A DNA stretch of 64,000 nucleotides from Solirubrobacter taibaiensis (GTDB lineage: Bacteria > Actinomycetota > Thermoleophilia > Solirubrobacterales > Solirubrobacteraceae). Positions 1-7,623 of the stretch are shown here, piece after piece. Positions within the stretch are counted from its first letter, which is position 1. Every line of letters starts with the position of its first letter. Where the stretch lies: assembly GCA_027587225.1 (NCBI GenBank), contig JAPDDQ010000003.1:124001-188000 (forward strand), written 5' to 3'. The notes under the pieces are model-generated. The model searched no databases, was not told the DNA's origin, and worked only from the letters and a program-made list of their open reading frames with translations. The translations under genes were made by a program, and so were the position numbers.

Positions 1-1021
1 CCTGGACGTCCGGGATGCTGCTGAGCGCGCGCATCAGGAGCGGGTGCCACTTCTCGATGGCGGGGAACACCTGGCTGACGGTGGTGCCGCACATGTCATC
101 GTCGGCCACGTCGGAGAGCAACGGGCGCAGCATGAGGTACGCCATCGCCCCGGGGATCGGGACCGTCTGGAGCACACCTTGGTCGGCGGCCATGTCGGAC
201 AGCGCGGTCCAGCCCTGGAAGGTGCGGAAGACGGAGCACATCGTCGTGCCGGGATACTGCGGGCCGGCGGTGCGGTGCGATGCGTCCCAAGGGTCGTACT
301 GCTCGATCGAGCCGTCGAACAGGTGGCGGAAGGCCTGCTGGTAGGCCTGCGTCATCCACAGGTCCAGCGTGCCCGGATCCAAATGGGCGCCGAGGCCGTC
401 GGAGCTCGCGCCCGGCGGGCGGCGGCGAATGCGGTCGGGGTAGAGCGAGTCCTGGTCGGGATCGAACCACTGGACGCCGTCGGTCTCGTACGTCCACAGG
501 TGGTTCAGGAAGGACTGCACCTTCGCCATGCGGTCGCTCTGACGCGCCTCCATTTGCGCCGGTGACCAGTACACGGGATAGATCTCGGGCTTGGAACCGA
601 CGCTGCCGAAGAAGTCGTCGCCAGGCCCGCGGTAGTTCTCGAAGAACTCGTTGCGCTCGACGTAGTCGACGATGTCCTGGTCCCAGCCGAGCGCCTGGTC
701 GCGCTCGAAGTGTCCGCGCACGACGACGCAACCGCGTCGGCGCAGGTGCTCCATAGCTTCATCGGAGACAGTGCCGGCCTGGATGTCGGCGTAGTCGATG
801 ACGGGCCAGATCGTCTCGCCACGCGCCTTGGCGGCCTCGATCTCCTCCACCTGCTCGGTCAGCTGCTCCGTCACGACGTCCCAGATCTCCTCGACCGTGC
901 GGCCAGACGCCTCGATGCGTGCCCGGATCGCGGCCTTGATCTCGCGGGTCGCAGCCTTGAGGTCCTCAGGGGTGCTCTCCCAGTTGGGCAGTGGCGGGGT
1001 CGACGTGGCGGGGACGGACAT
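1..1021 (-). CDS. DUF1479 family (YbiU-like) putative Fe(II)/2-oxoglutarate oxygenase, 3' truncated by window edge
   Basis: Reading leftward from ATG at 1021 gives about 340 codons with no stop before the window edge. The start is supported by a gaggag Shine-Dalgarno 4 nt upstream. The protein has an alpha-helical charged N-terminus, then VVVRGHFERDQALGWDQD and, further on, GAHLDPGTLDLW, whose H-x-D fits the metal site of cupin-fold Fe(II) dioxygenases. The overall order matches DUF1479 proteins such as E. coli YbiU (about 420 aa), so the last 80 or so residues lie outside. The substrate of the family is not established. It diverges from a ROK regulator across an operator-like palindrome, so local repression by that regulator is likely (inference). 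Confidence 0.82.
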   Translation of the reverse strand, partial: MSVPATSTPPLPNWESTPEDLKAATREIKAAIRARIEASGRTVEEIWDVVTEQLTEQVEEIEAAKARGETIWPVIDYADIQAGTVSDEAMEHLRRRGCVVVRGHFERDQALGWDQDIVDYVERNEFFENYRGPGDDFFGSVGSKPEIYPVYWSPAQMEARQSDRMAKVQSFLNHLWTYETDGVQWFDPDQDSLYPDRIRRRPPGASSDGLGAHLDPGTLDLWMTQAYQQAFRHLFDGSIEQYDPWDASHRTAGPQYPGTTMCSVFRTFQGWTALSDMAADQGVLQTVPIPGAMAYLMLRPLLSDVADDDMCGTTVSQVFPAIEKWHPLLMRALSSIPDVQ

Positions 1022-1030
1022 GGCACTCCT

Positions 1031-1098
1031 CTAGAAAGGACTCGTTACTGATTCGCAGAGTAGCGACCGATTTGCTTTTAGGCAAGAGTCCTTCCTAG
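1031..1098. promoter_or_regulatory. Paired inverted half-sites in the DUF1479/ROK divergent region
   Basis: CTAGAAAGGACTC (1031-1043) and GAGTCCTTCCTAG (1086-1098) are inverted copies with one mismatch in 13. One arm lies at the DUF1479 ribosome binding site, the other abuts the regulator ATG at 1100. The arms bracket the DUF1479 promoter, an arrangement suited to repression by looping or cooperative binding. The binding protein is inferred to be the adjacent ROK regulator. Confidence 0.6.
1057..1085 (-). promoter_or_regulatory. Sigma70-type promoter of the DUF1479 gene
   Basis: On the minus strand TTGCCT (1085-1080) and TACTCT (1062-1057) are separated by 17 bp, placing the transcript start about 30 nt before the ATG at 1021. 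The match is by eye, not computed. Confidence 0.45.
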
Positions 1099-1099
1099 A

Positions 1100-2245
1100 A
1101 TGTTCGCCGTGACCACCACAAAGCCGACGCTCGAGCTGTTGCGCTCGCTGTCCGACGAGCACGTGTTGCGGGTGCTGATGGCGAGACGGCAGGCGACGCG
1201 CGCCGAGATCGCGGCTGAGAGTGGTTTGTCCAAGCCGACGGTGTCGGAAAGCGTCCGGCGGTTGAGCGAGAACGGATCCGTGGTCGACACGGGTGAGCGC
1301 ACGACCGGGCGCGGCCGAGTAGGCACCTACTACGCGTTGCCCGACACAACGGGGTGTGCGTTGGTTGCGAGTGTCCTGCCGGACGGGATCATGGCCGAGG
1401 CAGTCGATGTCTACGGGCACGTTGTCGGCCAGGCGGACGTCTCGTTGCCTCGTTCCGTGGAGCCGGGACGGGTCGCGGAGGCGCTCGAGCAAGTCGCAGC
1501 CGCGTTGGCGGGGGAGGGCGTTGGACCGTTTCGGCTCGCGGTCGTCAGCGGTGCGGGCCCCGTTGATCGCGAGACCGGGAGGCTTGTCGAGCTTCCGGAT
1601 GCACCGGCTCTGCTGGGTGCGCTCGACGCACCTGCCGTCCTCTCCTCGTTGGTCGACGGACTGGTGACGGTGGACAACGACGTCAACTGGGCGGCACGTG
1701 CCGAGCACGATCACGGCCGTGCCGGAAGCGTGCGGGATTTCGTCTACTTGTTTCTCGATCAGGGGCTCGGATGCGCGGTTCTTGCCGACGGTGAGGTGCG
1801 GCGCGGGCACGCTGGCCTGGCCGGCGAGATCGCACACGTGATGACCGTCGGGCCGGACGGCGCCGCGATGCGGCTCACGGACGTCTTCGCCGCGCTCGGT
1901 CTGCGGCGGTCCGGTTCGACTGCGATCGACGTTCCGGTACTGCTCCGCGCCGTTGGGGCCGACGTCGACGTGCGAGACGCGCTTGCGCGCTCCCTCGCCG
2001 GTGTGCTTTCCGCGGTAGTGGCGCTCACCGATCCGGCGGTCGTGCTGATCGGTGGCGCTTGGGGGAGCGATCCCGGTGTTGTTGAAGCGATCGCGCGCGA
2101 GCTCGAGGATGCGCCGCGGGGTGTGCCGATCGAAGTCGCGAGCGTGAACGACGCGCCAGCACTGAGGGCAGCTCGTGAGACGGCTCTTCAGCAGTTGCGC
2201 GAGCTCGTGATCGCGTCGGCGCCGCGCCAGTTCGCGCCCACATGA
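1100..2245 (+). CDS. ROK-family transcriptional regulator (winged HTH + ROK kinase-like domain)
   Basis: The N-terminal 70 residues form a winged helix with recognition-helix text ATRAEIAAESGLSKPTVSES, followed by a ROK-type sugar-kinase fold: the VVSGAGPVDRETG segment, the DNDVNWAARAEH segment, and GLGCAVLADGEVRRGHAGLAGEIAH, which resembles the ROK signature. The CxCGxxGCxE zinc motif of classical ROK proteins is not visible, so zinc binding and kinase activity are doubtful. At 381 aa it has the normal length for ROK repressors. GTG at 1109 is an alternative start. Regulators of this family usually respond to sugars or derivatives and act next to their own gene; the divergent DUF1479 gene and the downstream esterase operon are the likely targets. 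Confidence 0.88.
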   Translation: MFAVTTTKPTLELLRSLSDEHVLRVLMARRQATRAEIAAESGLSKPTVSESVRRLSENGSVVDTGERTTGRGRVGTYYALPDTTGCALVASVLPDGIMAEAVDVYGHVVGQADVSLPRSVEPGRVAEALEQVAAALAGEGVGPFRLAVVSGAGPVDRETGRLVELPDAPALLGALDAPAVLSSLVDGLVTVDNDVNWAARAEHDHGRAGSVRDFVYLFLDQGLGCAVLADGEVRRGHAGLAGEIAHVMTVGPDGAAMRLTDVFAALGLRRSGSTAIDVPVLLRAVGADVDVRDALARSLAGVLSAVVALTDPAVVLIGGAWGSDPGVVEAIARELEDAPRGVPIEVASVNDAPALRAARETALQQLRELVIASAPRQFAPT

Positions 2246-2326
2246 ATTAGAGCGACCTGATTGCCGCGATCGGCGGCGCGAGGGTCTACGGCGCGACCGT
2301 TTCTGGAGATTCCCGCACGGGTGCGG

Positions 2327-2356
2327 TTGACAGCGAGACGGATGTGAGCGTACGCT
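2327..2356 (+). promoter_or_regulatory. Sigma70-type promoter of the esterase operon
   Basis: A perfect TTGACA (2327-2332) and TACGCT (2351-2356) are separated by 18 bp. The predicted start falls inside the palindrome at 2360-2378. Confidence 0.65.
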
Positions 2357-2359
2357 TGC

Positions 2360-2378
2360 ATCGTTCTATTAGAACGAT
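2360..2378. promoter_or_regulatory. Operator palindrome at the esterase transcription start
   Basis: ATCGTTCT-ATT-AGAACGAT is a perfect 8-bp inverted repeat with a 3-bp spacer, beginning 4 nt after the -10 box. Binding here would block initiation. It differs from the palindrome upstream of the regulator at 1031-1098, so either two regulators act or the ROK protein recognises variant sites. Confidence 0.6.
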
Positions 2379-2430
2379 CTGATTCGGCTACGGGTCAACG
2401 GTTAGCCGTTTGCGGGCGAGGAGAAACAGG

Positions 2431-4422
2431 ATGCTCATGGTTCGACGATTGAGCGCGCTCGTTGGCGCGCTCGCGTTGGTGGCAGCGGCGTCGCCGGTTG
2501 CGGCGGACGCACAAACGTCGCCGGCGGTGCCGCCAGTCGTGACCCACACGGGAACGGGACCGACGGGGTACGAGGTGACGTTCCGGTACTACAACCCGAC
2601 CGCGACGGCGGTGTCGATCAAAGGTGCATGGTCCTTCTCTAACGCGGCCAAGCAGGCTGACGATCCGCAGAACCTGAGCCCGATCGCGGCTAAGGACTGG
2701 AAGCCGGGCGATTTCCAGCTGACGTCGCCGAACCAGCCGTCCGAGAACTGGCCCGTCGCACGGATGGTCAAGGACGAGGCAACGGGCGTGTGGAGCTACA
2801 CCGTTGCCTTGCCGTCGGGCTGGTTCGAGTACCAGTTCTTCCCCAACTGCGCGGCGACGCCGCCGTCAACGACGGGCTGTACCGCGGTGACCGACCCGGT
2901 CAATCCACCGGTCAACGGATGCGCGACCCCGGGGTGCACGGCGTCGACGTATCCCTGGAGCCTGGTTTATGTGCCGAGCGACCCGAAGTTCGGGACCCTC
3001 GACTTCTCGTGGCAGACCGATGCGCCGGCCGGACAGCGCGGCAAGGTGGAGAACATCGCGTACGACGATCCGCTGGCGACCAGCGGGCGCAAGAACATGG
3101 TCGTGTACACGCCACCCGGCTATGACCCCGGGCGCGCGGCGCCGTACCCCGTGTTCGTGCTGACTCACGGCGGCGGCGAGAACGAGATCGCTTGGATCAA
3201 TCGCGGCCGCGCGCCGCAGATCCTCGACCAGGCGCTCGCAGCAGGTCGGATTCAGCCGACCGTGGTTGTGATGCCGTCCACCGGCGGCCTGCTGCCCGCA
3301 CCCGCTGGGGCGATCACGGCGTACACGAACGACGTCGCAAAGACGATCCTGCCCTTCGTGGAGGGTCACTACAACGTGACCAAGGTGCCCGCGGGTCGCG
3401 CGTTCGCCGGGACATCGGCCAACGGGGCATCGACGAACAACTTCCTGTTCGGCTCCGTCGCGAACGGGTTCTCGGTCAATGACGCCACGCGCTTCGGCTA
3501 CTACGCACCGATGTCCCCGGCCGCCCAGGCGCCGCCGATCACAGTCACCGGATCGGGCGCCGCTCCGACAGCGCCCGCCTACCAGAAGCCGGAGCTCAAG
3601 GCCCTCCTCGGGATCCACGTCTCGATCGGCGCGTACGACCTCGGCGGAAACGCCCCGATGCTGACGGCGATCACGGAGCGTCAGGGGCTGCAGAACGCAG
3701 GGGTCCCGTTCCGCTACTTCACGACCGACGATGGCCACACCTGGACGTTCTGGCGCAAGGATCTGCGCGATTTCCTCGACCACGTCGCTTTCCGCGCAAC
3801 GACTACGACGGTGGTCGCGAGCGGCGCGAACCTGACGGCCACGGTTGCGCCCGCCGCGGCGCAGCCGGCCACCCCGACCGGCACCGTGCAGTTCGTCGCC
3901 GGCGGCCGCCTGATCGGATCACCGGTCGCGTTGGTGAACGGCACCGCGACGCTCACGGGCGCCGACACCGGCGGCGCGACGTCGGTGACGGCCGTCTACG
4001 CCGGCGACTCGCTGTACAACGTGAGCACCAGCCACGCGATCGCCTACGCCGCCACCAGCAAGGCGACCGCGGCTTCGGCCACCGTGCCGGCCACGCTTTC
4101 GCTGCTGCTTGGTGACCCGGCCTCGTTCGGTGCGTTCGTGCCAGGCGCGGACAAGCAGTACACAGCCTCCACGTCGGCCAACGTGATCTCTACGGCCGGC
4201 GACGCGGCGCTCAGCGCGAGCAATCCCGGCCATCTCACAAACGGGGCTTTCTCGCTCGCGGAGCCCCTGCAGGTGGAGTTCTCCAAGGCCACGTGGACGG
4301 CACCGGTGTCCAACGGCCCGGTGACGATCGCGTTCCGCCAACACGTCGCGGCCACTCAGCCGCTGCGTACCGGGGCCTACAGCCGGGCCGTCACCTTCAC
4401 GCTCTCGACCACAACGCCATGA
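2431..4422 (+). CDS. Secreted esterase-family alpha/beta hydrolase with Ig-like domain (paralogue 1)
   Basis: ATG at 2431 follows cgaggag with a 7-nt gap and gives 663 aa with a signal peptide ending near VAADAQT. After an N-terminal E-set/CBM-like beta domain (about residues 30-130) comes an Esterase D/CE1-like hydrolase (about 200-455) with the candidate nucleophile S329 in GTSANG and catalytic His H436 in DGHTW. A bacterial Ig-like repeat with GTVQF and VYAGDSLYN follows, then a C-terminal beta domain ending TFTLSTTTP. The nucleophile elbow is GxSxN, not GxSxG, which may alter activity. It overlaps the next gene by ATGA and shares its architecture. The substrate is unknown; carbohydrate esters are a family-based guess. 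Confidence 0.85.
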   Translation: MLMVRRLSALVGALALVAAASPVAADAQTSPAVPPVVTHTGTGPTGYEVTFRYYNPTATAVSIKGAWSFSNAAKQADDPQNLSPIAAKDWKPGDFQLTSPNQPSENWPVARMVKDEATGVWSYTVALPSGWFEYQFFPNCAATPPSTTGCTAVTDPVNPPVNGCATPGCTASTYPWSLVYVPSDPKFGTLDFSWQTDAPAGQRGKVENIAYDDPLATSGRKNMVVYTPPGYDPGRAAPYPVFVLTHGGGENEIAWINRGRAPQILDQALAAGRIQPTVVVMPSTGGLLPAPAGAITAYTNDVAKTILPFVEGHYNVTKVPAGRAFAGTSANGASTNNFLFGSVANGFSVNDATRFGYYAPMSPAAQAPPITVTGSGAAPTAPAYQKPELKALLGIHVSIGAYDLGGNAPMLTAITERQGLQNAGVPFRYFTTDDGHTWTFWRKDLRDFLDHVAFRATTTTVVASGANLTATVAPAAAQPATPTGTVQFVAGGRLIGSPVALVNGTATLTGADTGGATSVTAVYAGDSLYNVSTSHAIAYAATSKATAASATVPATLSLLLGDPASFGAFVPGADKQYTASTSANVISTAGDAALSASNPGHLTNGAFSLAEPLQVEFSKATWTAPVSNGPVTIAFRQHVAATQPLRTGAYSRAVTFTLSTTTP

Positions 4423-6284
4423 AGAAGCTGATCATCGCGGCGGTCTCTCTGGCCGCGGCCACACTCGCGTCGGCCGCCGCCGAGGCGCAGACCGTCGTGT
4501 CCCCGCAGGTGGTGCACACGGGCACGGCCCCGACCGGGTACGAGGTGACGTTCCGCATCGCGGATCCCACCGCGGCACGGATGCGGATCAAGGGCGAGTG
4601 GTACTTCACCTCGGAAGCCGAGTCGAGCTTCTCGCCGCCGACGTCGGCAGCGCGGCTACCGTCGCAGTGGCGCCCGGGGGACTTCGCGCTCGGCTCGCCG
4701 AACGCGACTGACCCGAACTGGCCGGTGGCGGACATGGTCAAGGGCGCCGACGGTGTCTGGACCTACACCACGCCATTGCCGTCGGGCTGGTTCACCTACC
4801 AGCTGTTCAAGGACTGCAACGCGGCGCCGCCGTCGCTCGCGGGCTGCACGCCGATGCAGGACCCGTCGAACCCGCCGTGGGGCCGGACCAGCAACTCGGT
4901 CGCGCCCAACAGCCAGGTCTACGTGCCGTCGGACCCCGTGTTCGGGACCGAGGACCTCTCGTGGCAGGCGCCGGCGCCGACTGGGCAGCGTGGGACGTTG
5001 ACAGCGCGGGACTACCCCTCGCCGCAGTCCACGGCGCCGGTCGGCAGCCACGACCTGGTCGTGTACACGCCGCCGGGCTACGACCCGAACCGCGCGACCC
5101 CGTACCCGCTGTTCGTGCTCAGCCACGGCGGCGGCGAGAACGGCGTCGCGTGGACGAGCCAAGGCGCGGCGCAGCACATCGTCGACAACCTGATCGCCGC
5201 GGGGACGATCCAGCCGCTGGTGATCGTCATGACCAACGCCACCGGAATCCCGGGCGGCACGGCCGGCTACGCCGCGGACCTACGCAACTCCGTGTTCCCG
5301 TTCATGGAGGCCAACTACAACGTCTCCAAGGTCCCGAGCGGCCGTGCCTACGCAGGACAGTCGGCGGGTGGCAATCGCGGCAACGAGCTGCTGCTCAACA
5401 ACACGACGCTGCTCGGCTATCACGGCATCTGGTCGTGCTGCAACGTCGCGGGCGCGATCCGACCGGTCGGCGATCCGATCTACAACAAGCCGGAGCTCAA
5501 GCAGGTGCTGGGTCTGCAGATCGCGATTGGCAAGCAGGACCCGGTGCGCTCGTTCGCCAACACCGAGATGGCCGGCCTCACCGCTGCGGGAGTGCCATTC
5601 ACGACGTACCTCACCAACGGCGGTCACGAGTGGCAGTTCTGGCGTAAGGCGCTACGCGAATATCTGACCGCGTTCGCGTTCCGCACGACGAAGACTTCAG
5701 TCGTGCCAGGTGCCGGCTCGGTCCAGGTCACCGTGCAGTCGGCTACAGCCGAGCCCATCACGCCGACCGGGACCGTGACCGCGGGTGGTGTGACCGTGCC
5801 CCTGGTGAACGGGTCGGCCACCATCCCGGTGCGATCCGCCGCCGGCGCCATCGCCGTCACCTACAGCGGCGACCAGTACTACAACGCGAGCTCGGGCTCG
5901 GCGACCTACGCCGCGTCGAGCGTCGACGGGACGGTGGGCGGCTCGGTGCCGGCCACGCTGTCGCTGACGCTGGGGCTCCCGGCATCCCTCGGAGCATTCG
6001 TCCCGGGTCGTGATGCGACCTACACGGCACAGACGACGGCCAACGTCGTCTCCAGCGCCGGCGATGCGGCGCTGAGCGTTTCCGAGCCCGGACGCCTTGC
6101 CAACGGCGCGTTCACGCTCCTCGAACCGCTGCAGGTGACGCTGTCCAAGCGCACGTGGTCGACACCGGTGTCGAACGATCCGGTCACGGTCGGCTTCAGC
6201 CAGCACATCAGCGCCAACGAACCGCTGCGGACTGGCAACTACAGCCGCACCCTCACCTTCACGCTGTCGACCACGACACCGTGA
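4419..6284 (+). CDS. Secreted esterase-family alpha/beta hydrolase with Ig-like domain (paralogue 2)
   Basis: The ATG at 4419 lies in an ATGA overlap with the previous stop, so the two genes are translationally coupled. The 621-aa product starts with a clear signal peptide (MKKLIIAAVSLAAATLASA). Domain order matches paralogue 1: beta domain, esterase with a canonical GQSAG elbow (S315), catalytic H403 in GGHEW, an Ig-like segment (VTYSGDQYYN) and the same C-terminal domain ending TLTFTLSTTTP. The shared order indicates a tandem duplication. Both enzymes should act outside the cell under the promoter at 2327-2356. Confidence 0.87.
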   Translation: MKKLIIAAVSLAAATLASAAAEAQTVVSPQVVHTGTAPTGYEVTFRIADPTAARMRIKGEWYFTSEAESSFSPPTSAARLPSQWRPGDFALGSPNATDPNWPVADMVKGADGVWTYTTPLPSGWFTYQLFKDCNAAPPSLAGCTPMQDPSNPPWGRTSNSVAPNSQVYVPSDPVFGTEDLSWQAPAPTGQRGTLTARDYPSPQSTAPVGSHDLVVYTPPGYDPNRATPYPLFVLSHGGGENGVAWTSQGAAQHIVDNLIAAGTIQPLVIVMTNATGIPGGTAGYAADLRNSVFPFMEANYNVSKVPSGRAYAGQSAGGNRGNELLLNNTTLLGYHGIWSCCNVAGAIRPVGDPIYNKPELKQVLGLQIAIGKQDPVRSFANTEMAGLTAAGVPFTTYLTNGGHEWQFWRKALREYLTAFAFRTTKTSVVPGAGSVQVTVQSATAEPITPTGTVTAGGVTVPLVNGSATIPVRSAAGAIAVTYSGDQYYNASSGSATYAASSVDGTVGGSVPATLSLTLGLPASLGAFVPGRDATYTAQTTANVVSSAGDAALSVSEPGRLANGAFTLLEPLQVTLSKRTWSTPVSNDPVTVGFSQHISANEPLRTGNYSRTLTFTLSTTTP

Positions 6285-6296
6285 ACGGGCTCGCTG

Positions 6297-6328
6297 GGAG
6301 CCGCGGCACTCTCCTCCGCCGCGGCTCC
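6297..6328 (+). terminator. Hairpin terminator of the esterase operon
   Basis: GGAGCCGCGGC (6297-6307) pairs perfectly with GCCGCGGCTCC (6318-6328) across a 10-nt loop, 12 nt after the stop codon. There is no strong T tract. Confidence 0.6.
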
Positions 6329-6443
6329 TGCGAGTTCCCTTGCGCCCTCGTTCGGCATCGCCCCCGCGCACGCTCGGCCGACCTGCCCTGTTCGAAGGGC
6401 TAGACGATCGGTTCAGGCGTAAGGGTCTGGCTATGTTCCGCGC

Positions 6444-7457
6444 GTGAAGTCCGCGTCCACCGTGCTGCTCTGCCTTGCGCTTGTTCTGAGCGGGTGCGGG
6501 CAGAGCTCGTCTTCATCCCGCGCGCCGGAAGGCGACGCCGCGCAGGGGTTCGGGGTTTCCGAGACTGAGCTTGCCGAAGGCGTGGAAGTGCCCGACGTTT
6601 CGATGAATGACGGGGCGGACGCGGTCACAACACTCGAGGGGGAGGGGTTCAGCGTCACGCTGGCCGACGCCGACGAGGAGCCGCTGTTCGACACCACACG
6701 CGACGCCACCGGGTGCGAGGTGCAGGACCAGGACCCCGCCGCCGGCGAATTCATCGCAGAGGGCGAGGAGATCACGGTCGTCGTTTCGTGCGCCCAGGTG
6801 GACTGGGAGAACCAGGAAGGCGCCGCCTGGGACGCCTTCGACGCCGCGTATTCCTCTGGGTTTGACGCCGGATGCGATGCGTTGTTCGAGCAGTCACCCA
6901 ACGGTTCGCTGTACGAGGACGACTACGAGTACTCGGCGATTGACTGCCAGAACGAGAACCCGGGCGATGGGTCGGAGGCGTCGGACGTGCCGCAGGAAGT
7001 GCCGACCGACCCCGAGGCCGCGGGAACGGAGGTCGGCGAGCTGGATGGTTGCCAAGCGCTCTTCGAGAACCAGAGCGTGTGGTCCCTGAACTACGGCACC
7101 GACAGCTGGACCGAGTCCGACTGCCCGATCAGCAGCACGGCCGCCGGTCCGGTCGAGCGCAAGAAGACGGCGAAGCACTCCACCGCCAAACAGGCAGGCG
7201 ACAGCTGCAAGATCACGCAGACGGACGGTGCAGCGATGACGGTCGAGATCGGCGACGGCCGCGTGAACTGCTCAGGCGCCGAGGCGCTGTGGAACGAGTA
7301 CCTACGACGCGCGCCGAGCGAGGGCATCGGGTCCGGAGCCGCGGTGCAGCTCGAGGGATGGGCGTGCATCGCTGCACCCGCAGCGCAAGCGCCTCGCGCC
7401 GGCAGCTGCAGCGCGACCGACAGCTCAGGGTCCTTCACTGTCATCACCGGCACCTGA
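6444..7457 (+). CDS. Secreted lipoprotein with a PASTA-like domain
   Basis: The 337-aa protein begins with a lipoprotein signal whose lipobox is LSGC, so it should be anchored to the outer face of the membrane. Residues 48-116 (VPDVSMNDGADAV through EEITVVVSC) follow the PASTA pattern of VPDV, a helix, a Q-D-P-x-A-G turn and a final V strand. The rest is acidic and Cys-containing, with no recognised enzyme motif. PASTA domains usually bind peptidoglycan fragments, but one domain outside a kinase or PBP does not define a function. It stands alone after the esterase terminator. Confidence 0.75.
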   Translation: MKSASTVLLCLALVLSGCGQSSSSSRAPEGDAAQGFGVSETELAEGVEVPDVSMNDGADAVTTLEGEGFSVTLADADEEPLFDTTRDATGCEVQDQDPAAGEFIAEGEEITVVVSCAQVDWENQEGAAWDAFDAAYSSGFDAGCDALFEQSPNGSLYEDDYEYSAIDCQNENPGDGSEASDVPQEVPTDPEAAGTEVGELDGCQALFENQSVWSLNYGTDSWTESDCPISSTAAGPVERKKTAKHSTAKQAGDSCKITQTDGAAMTVEIGDGRVNCSGAEALWNEYLRRAPSEGIGSGAAVQLEGWACIAAPAAQAPRAGSCSATDSSGSFTVITGT

Positions 7458-7562
7458 GCGAGTCCGCACAGGCCTCGTGTAGCGGTCTCCCCAGCCGCGC
7501 CTCGGCACGAGGTGGCGACCTCCCGACCCCGTCAGGCCTCAAGGACTCGAGGGACCAATAAC

Positions 7563-7590
7563 CGGGCACGCAGTTGCACTGAAGTGCCCG
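7563..7590. repeat. Inverted repeat upstream of relaxase, candidate oriT or operator
   Basis: CGGGCAC (7563-7569) and GTGCCCG (7584-7590) form a perfect 7-bp inverted repeat with a 14-nt loop, 34 nt upstream of the relaxase start. MobF origins of transfer are usually close to the relaxase gene and carry an inverted repeat beside the nick site. No nic sequence can be assigned by eye. Confidence 0.35.
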
Positions 7591-7623
7591 ATTGCCCAAC
7601 CGCGTGCCTCGATGGCTTGAGTA

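Larger units (their letters stand above)
2246..2384. repeat. Two 17-bp direct repeats flanking the esterase promoter
   Basis: ATTAGAGCGACCTGATT (2246-2262, just after the regulator stop) and ATTAGAACGATCTGATT (2368-2384, at the esterase operator) match at 15 of 17 positions. The second copy contains half of the palindrome at 2360-2378. This looks like a main operator plus an auxiliary site for one DNA-binding protein. Confidence 0.5.
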
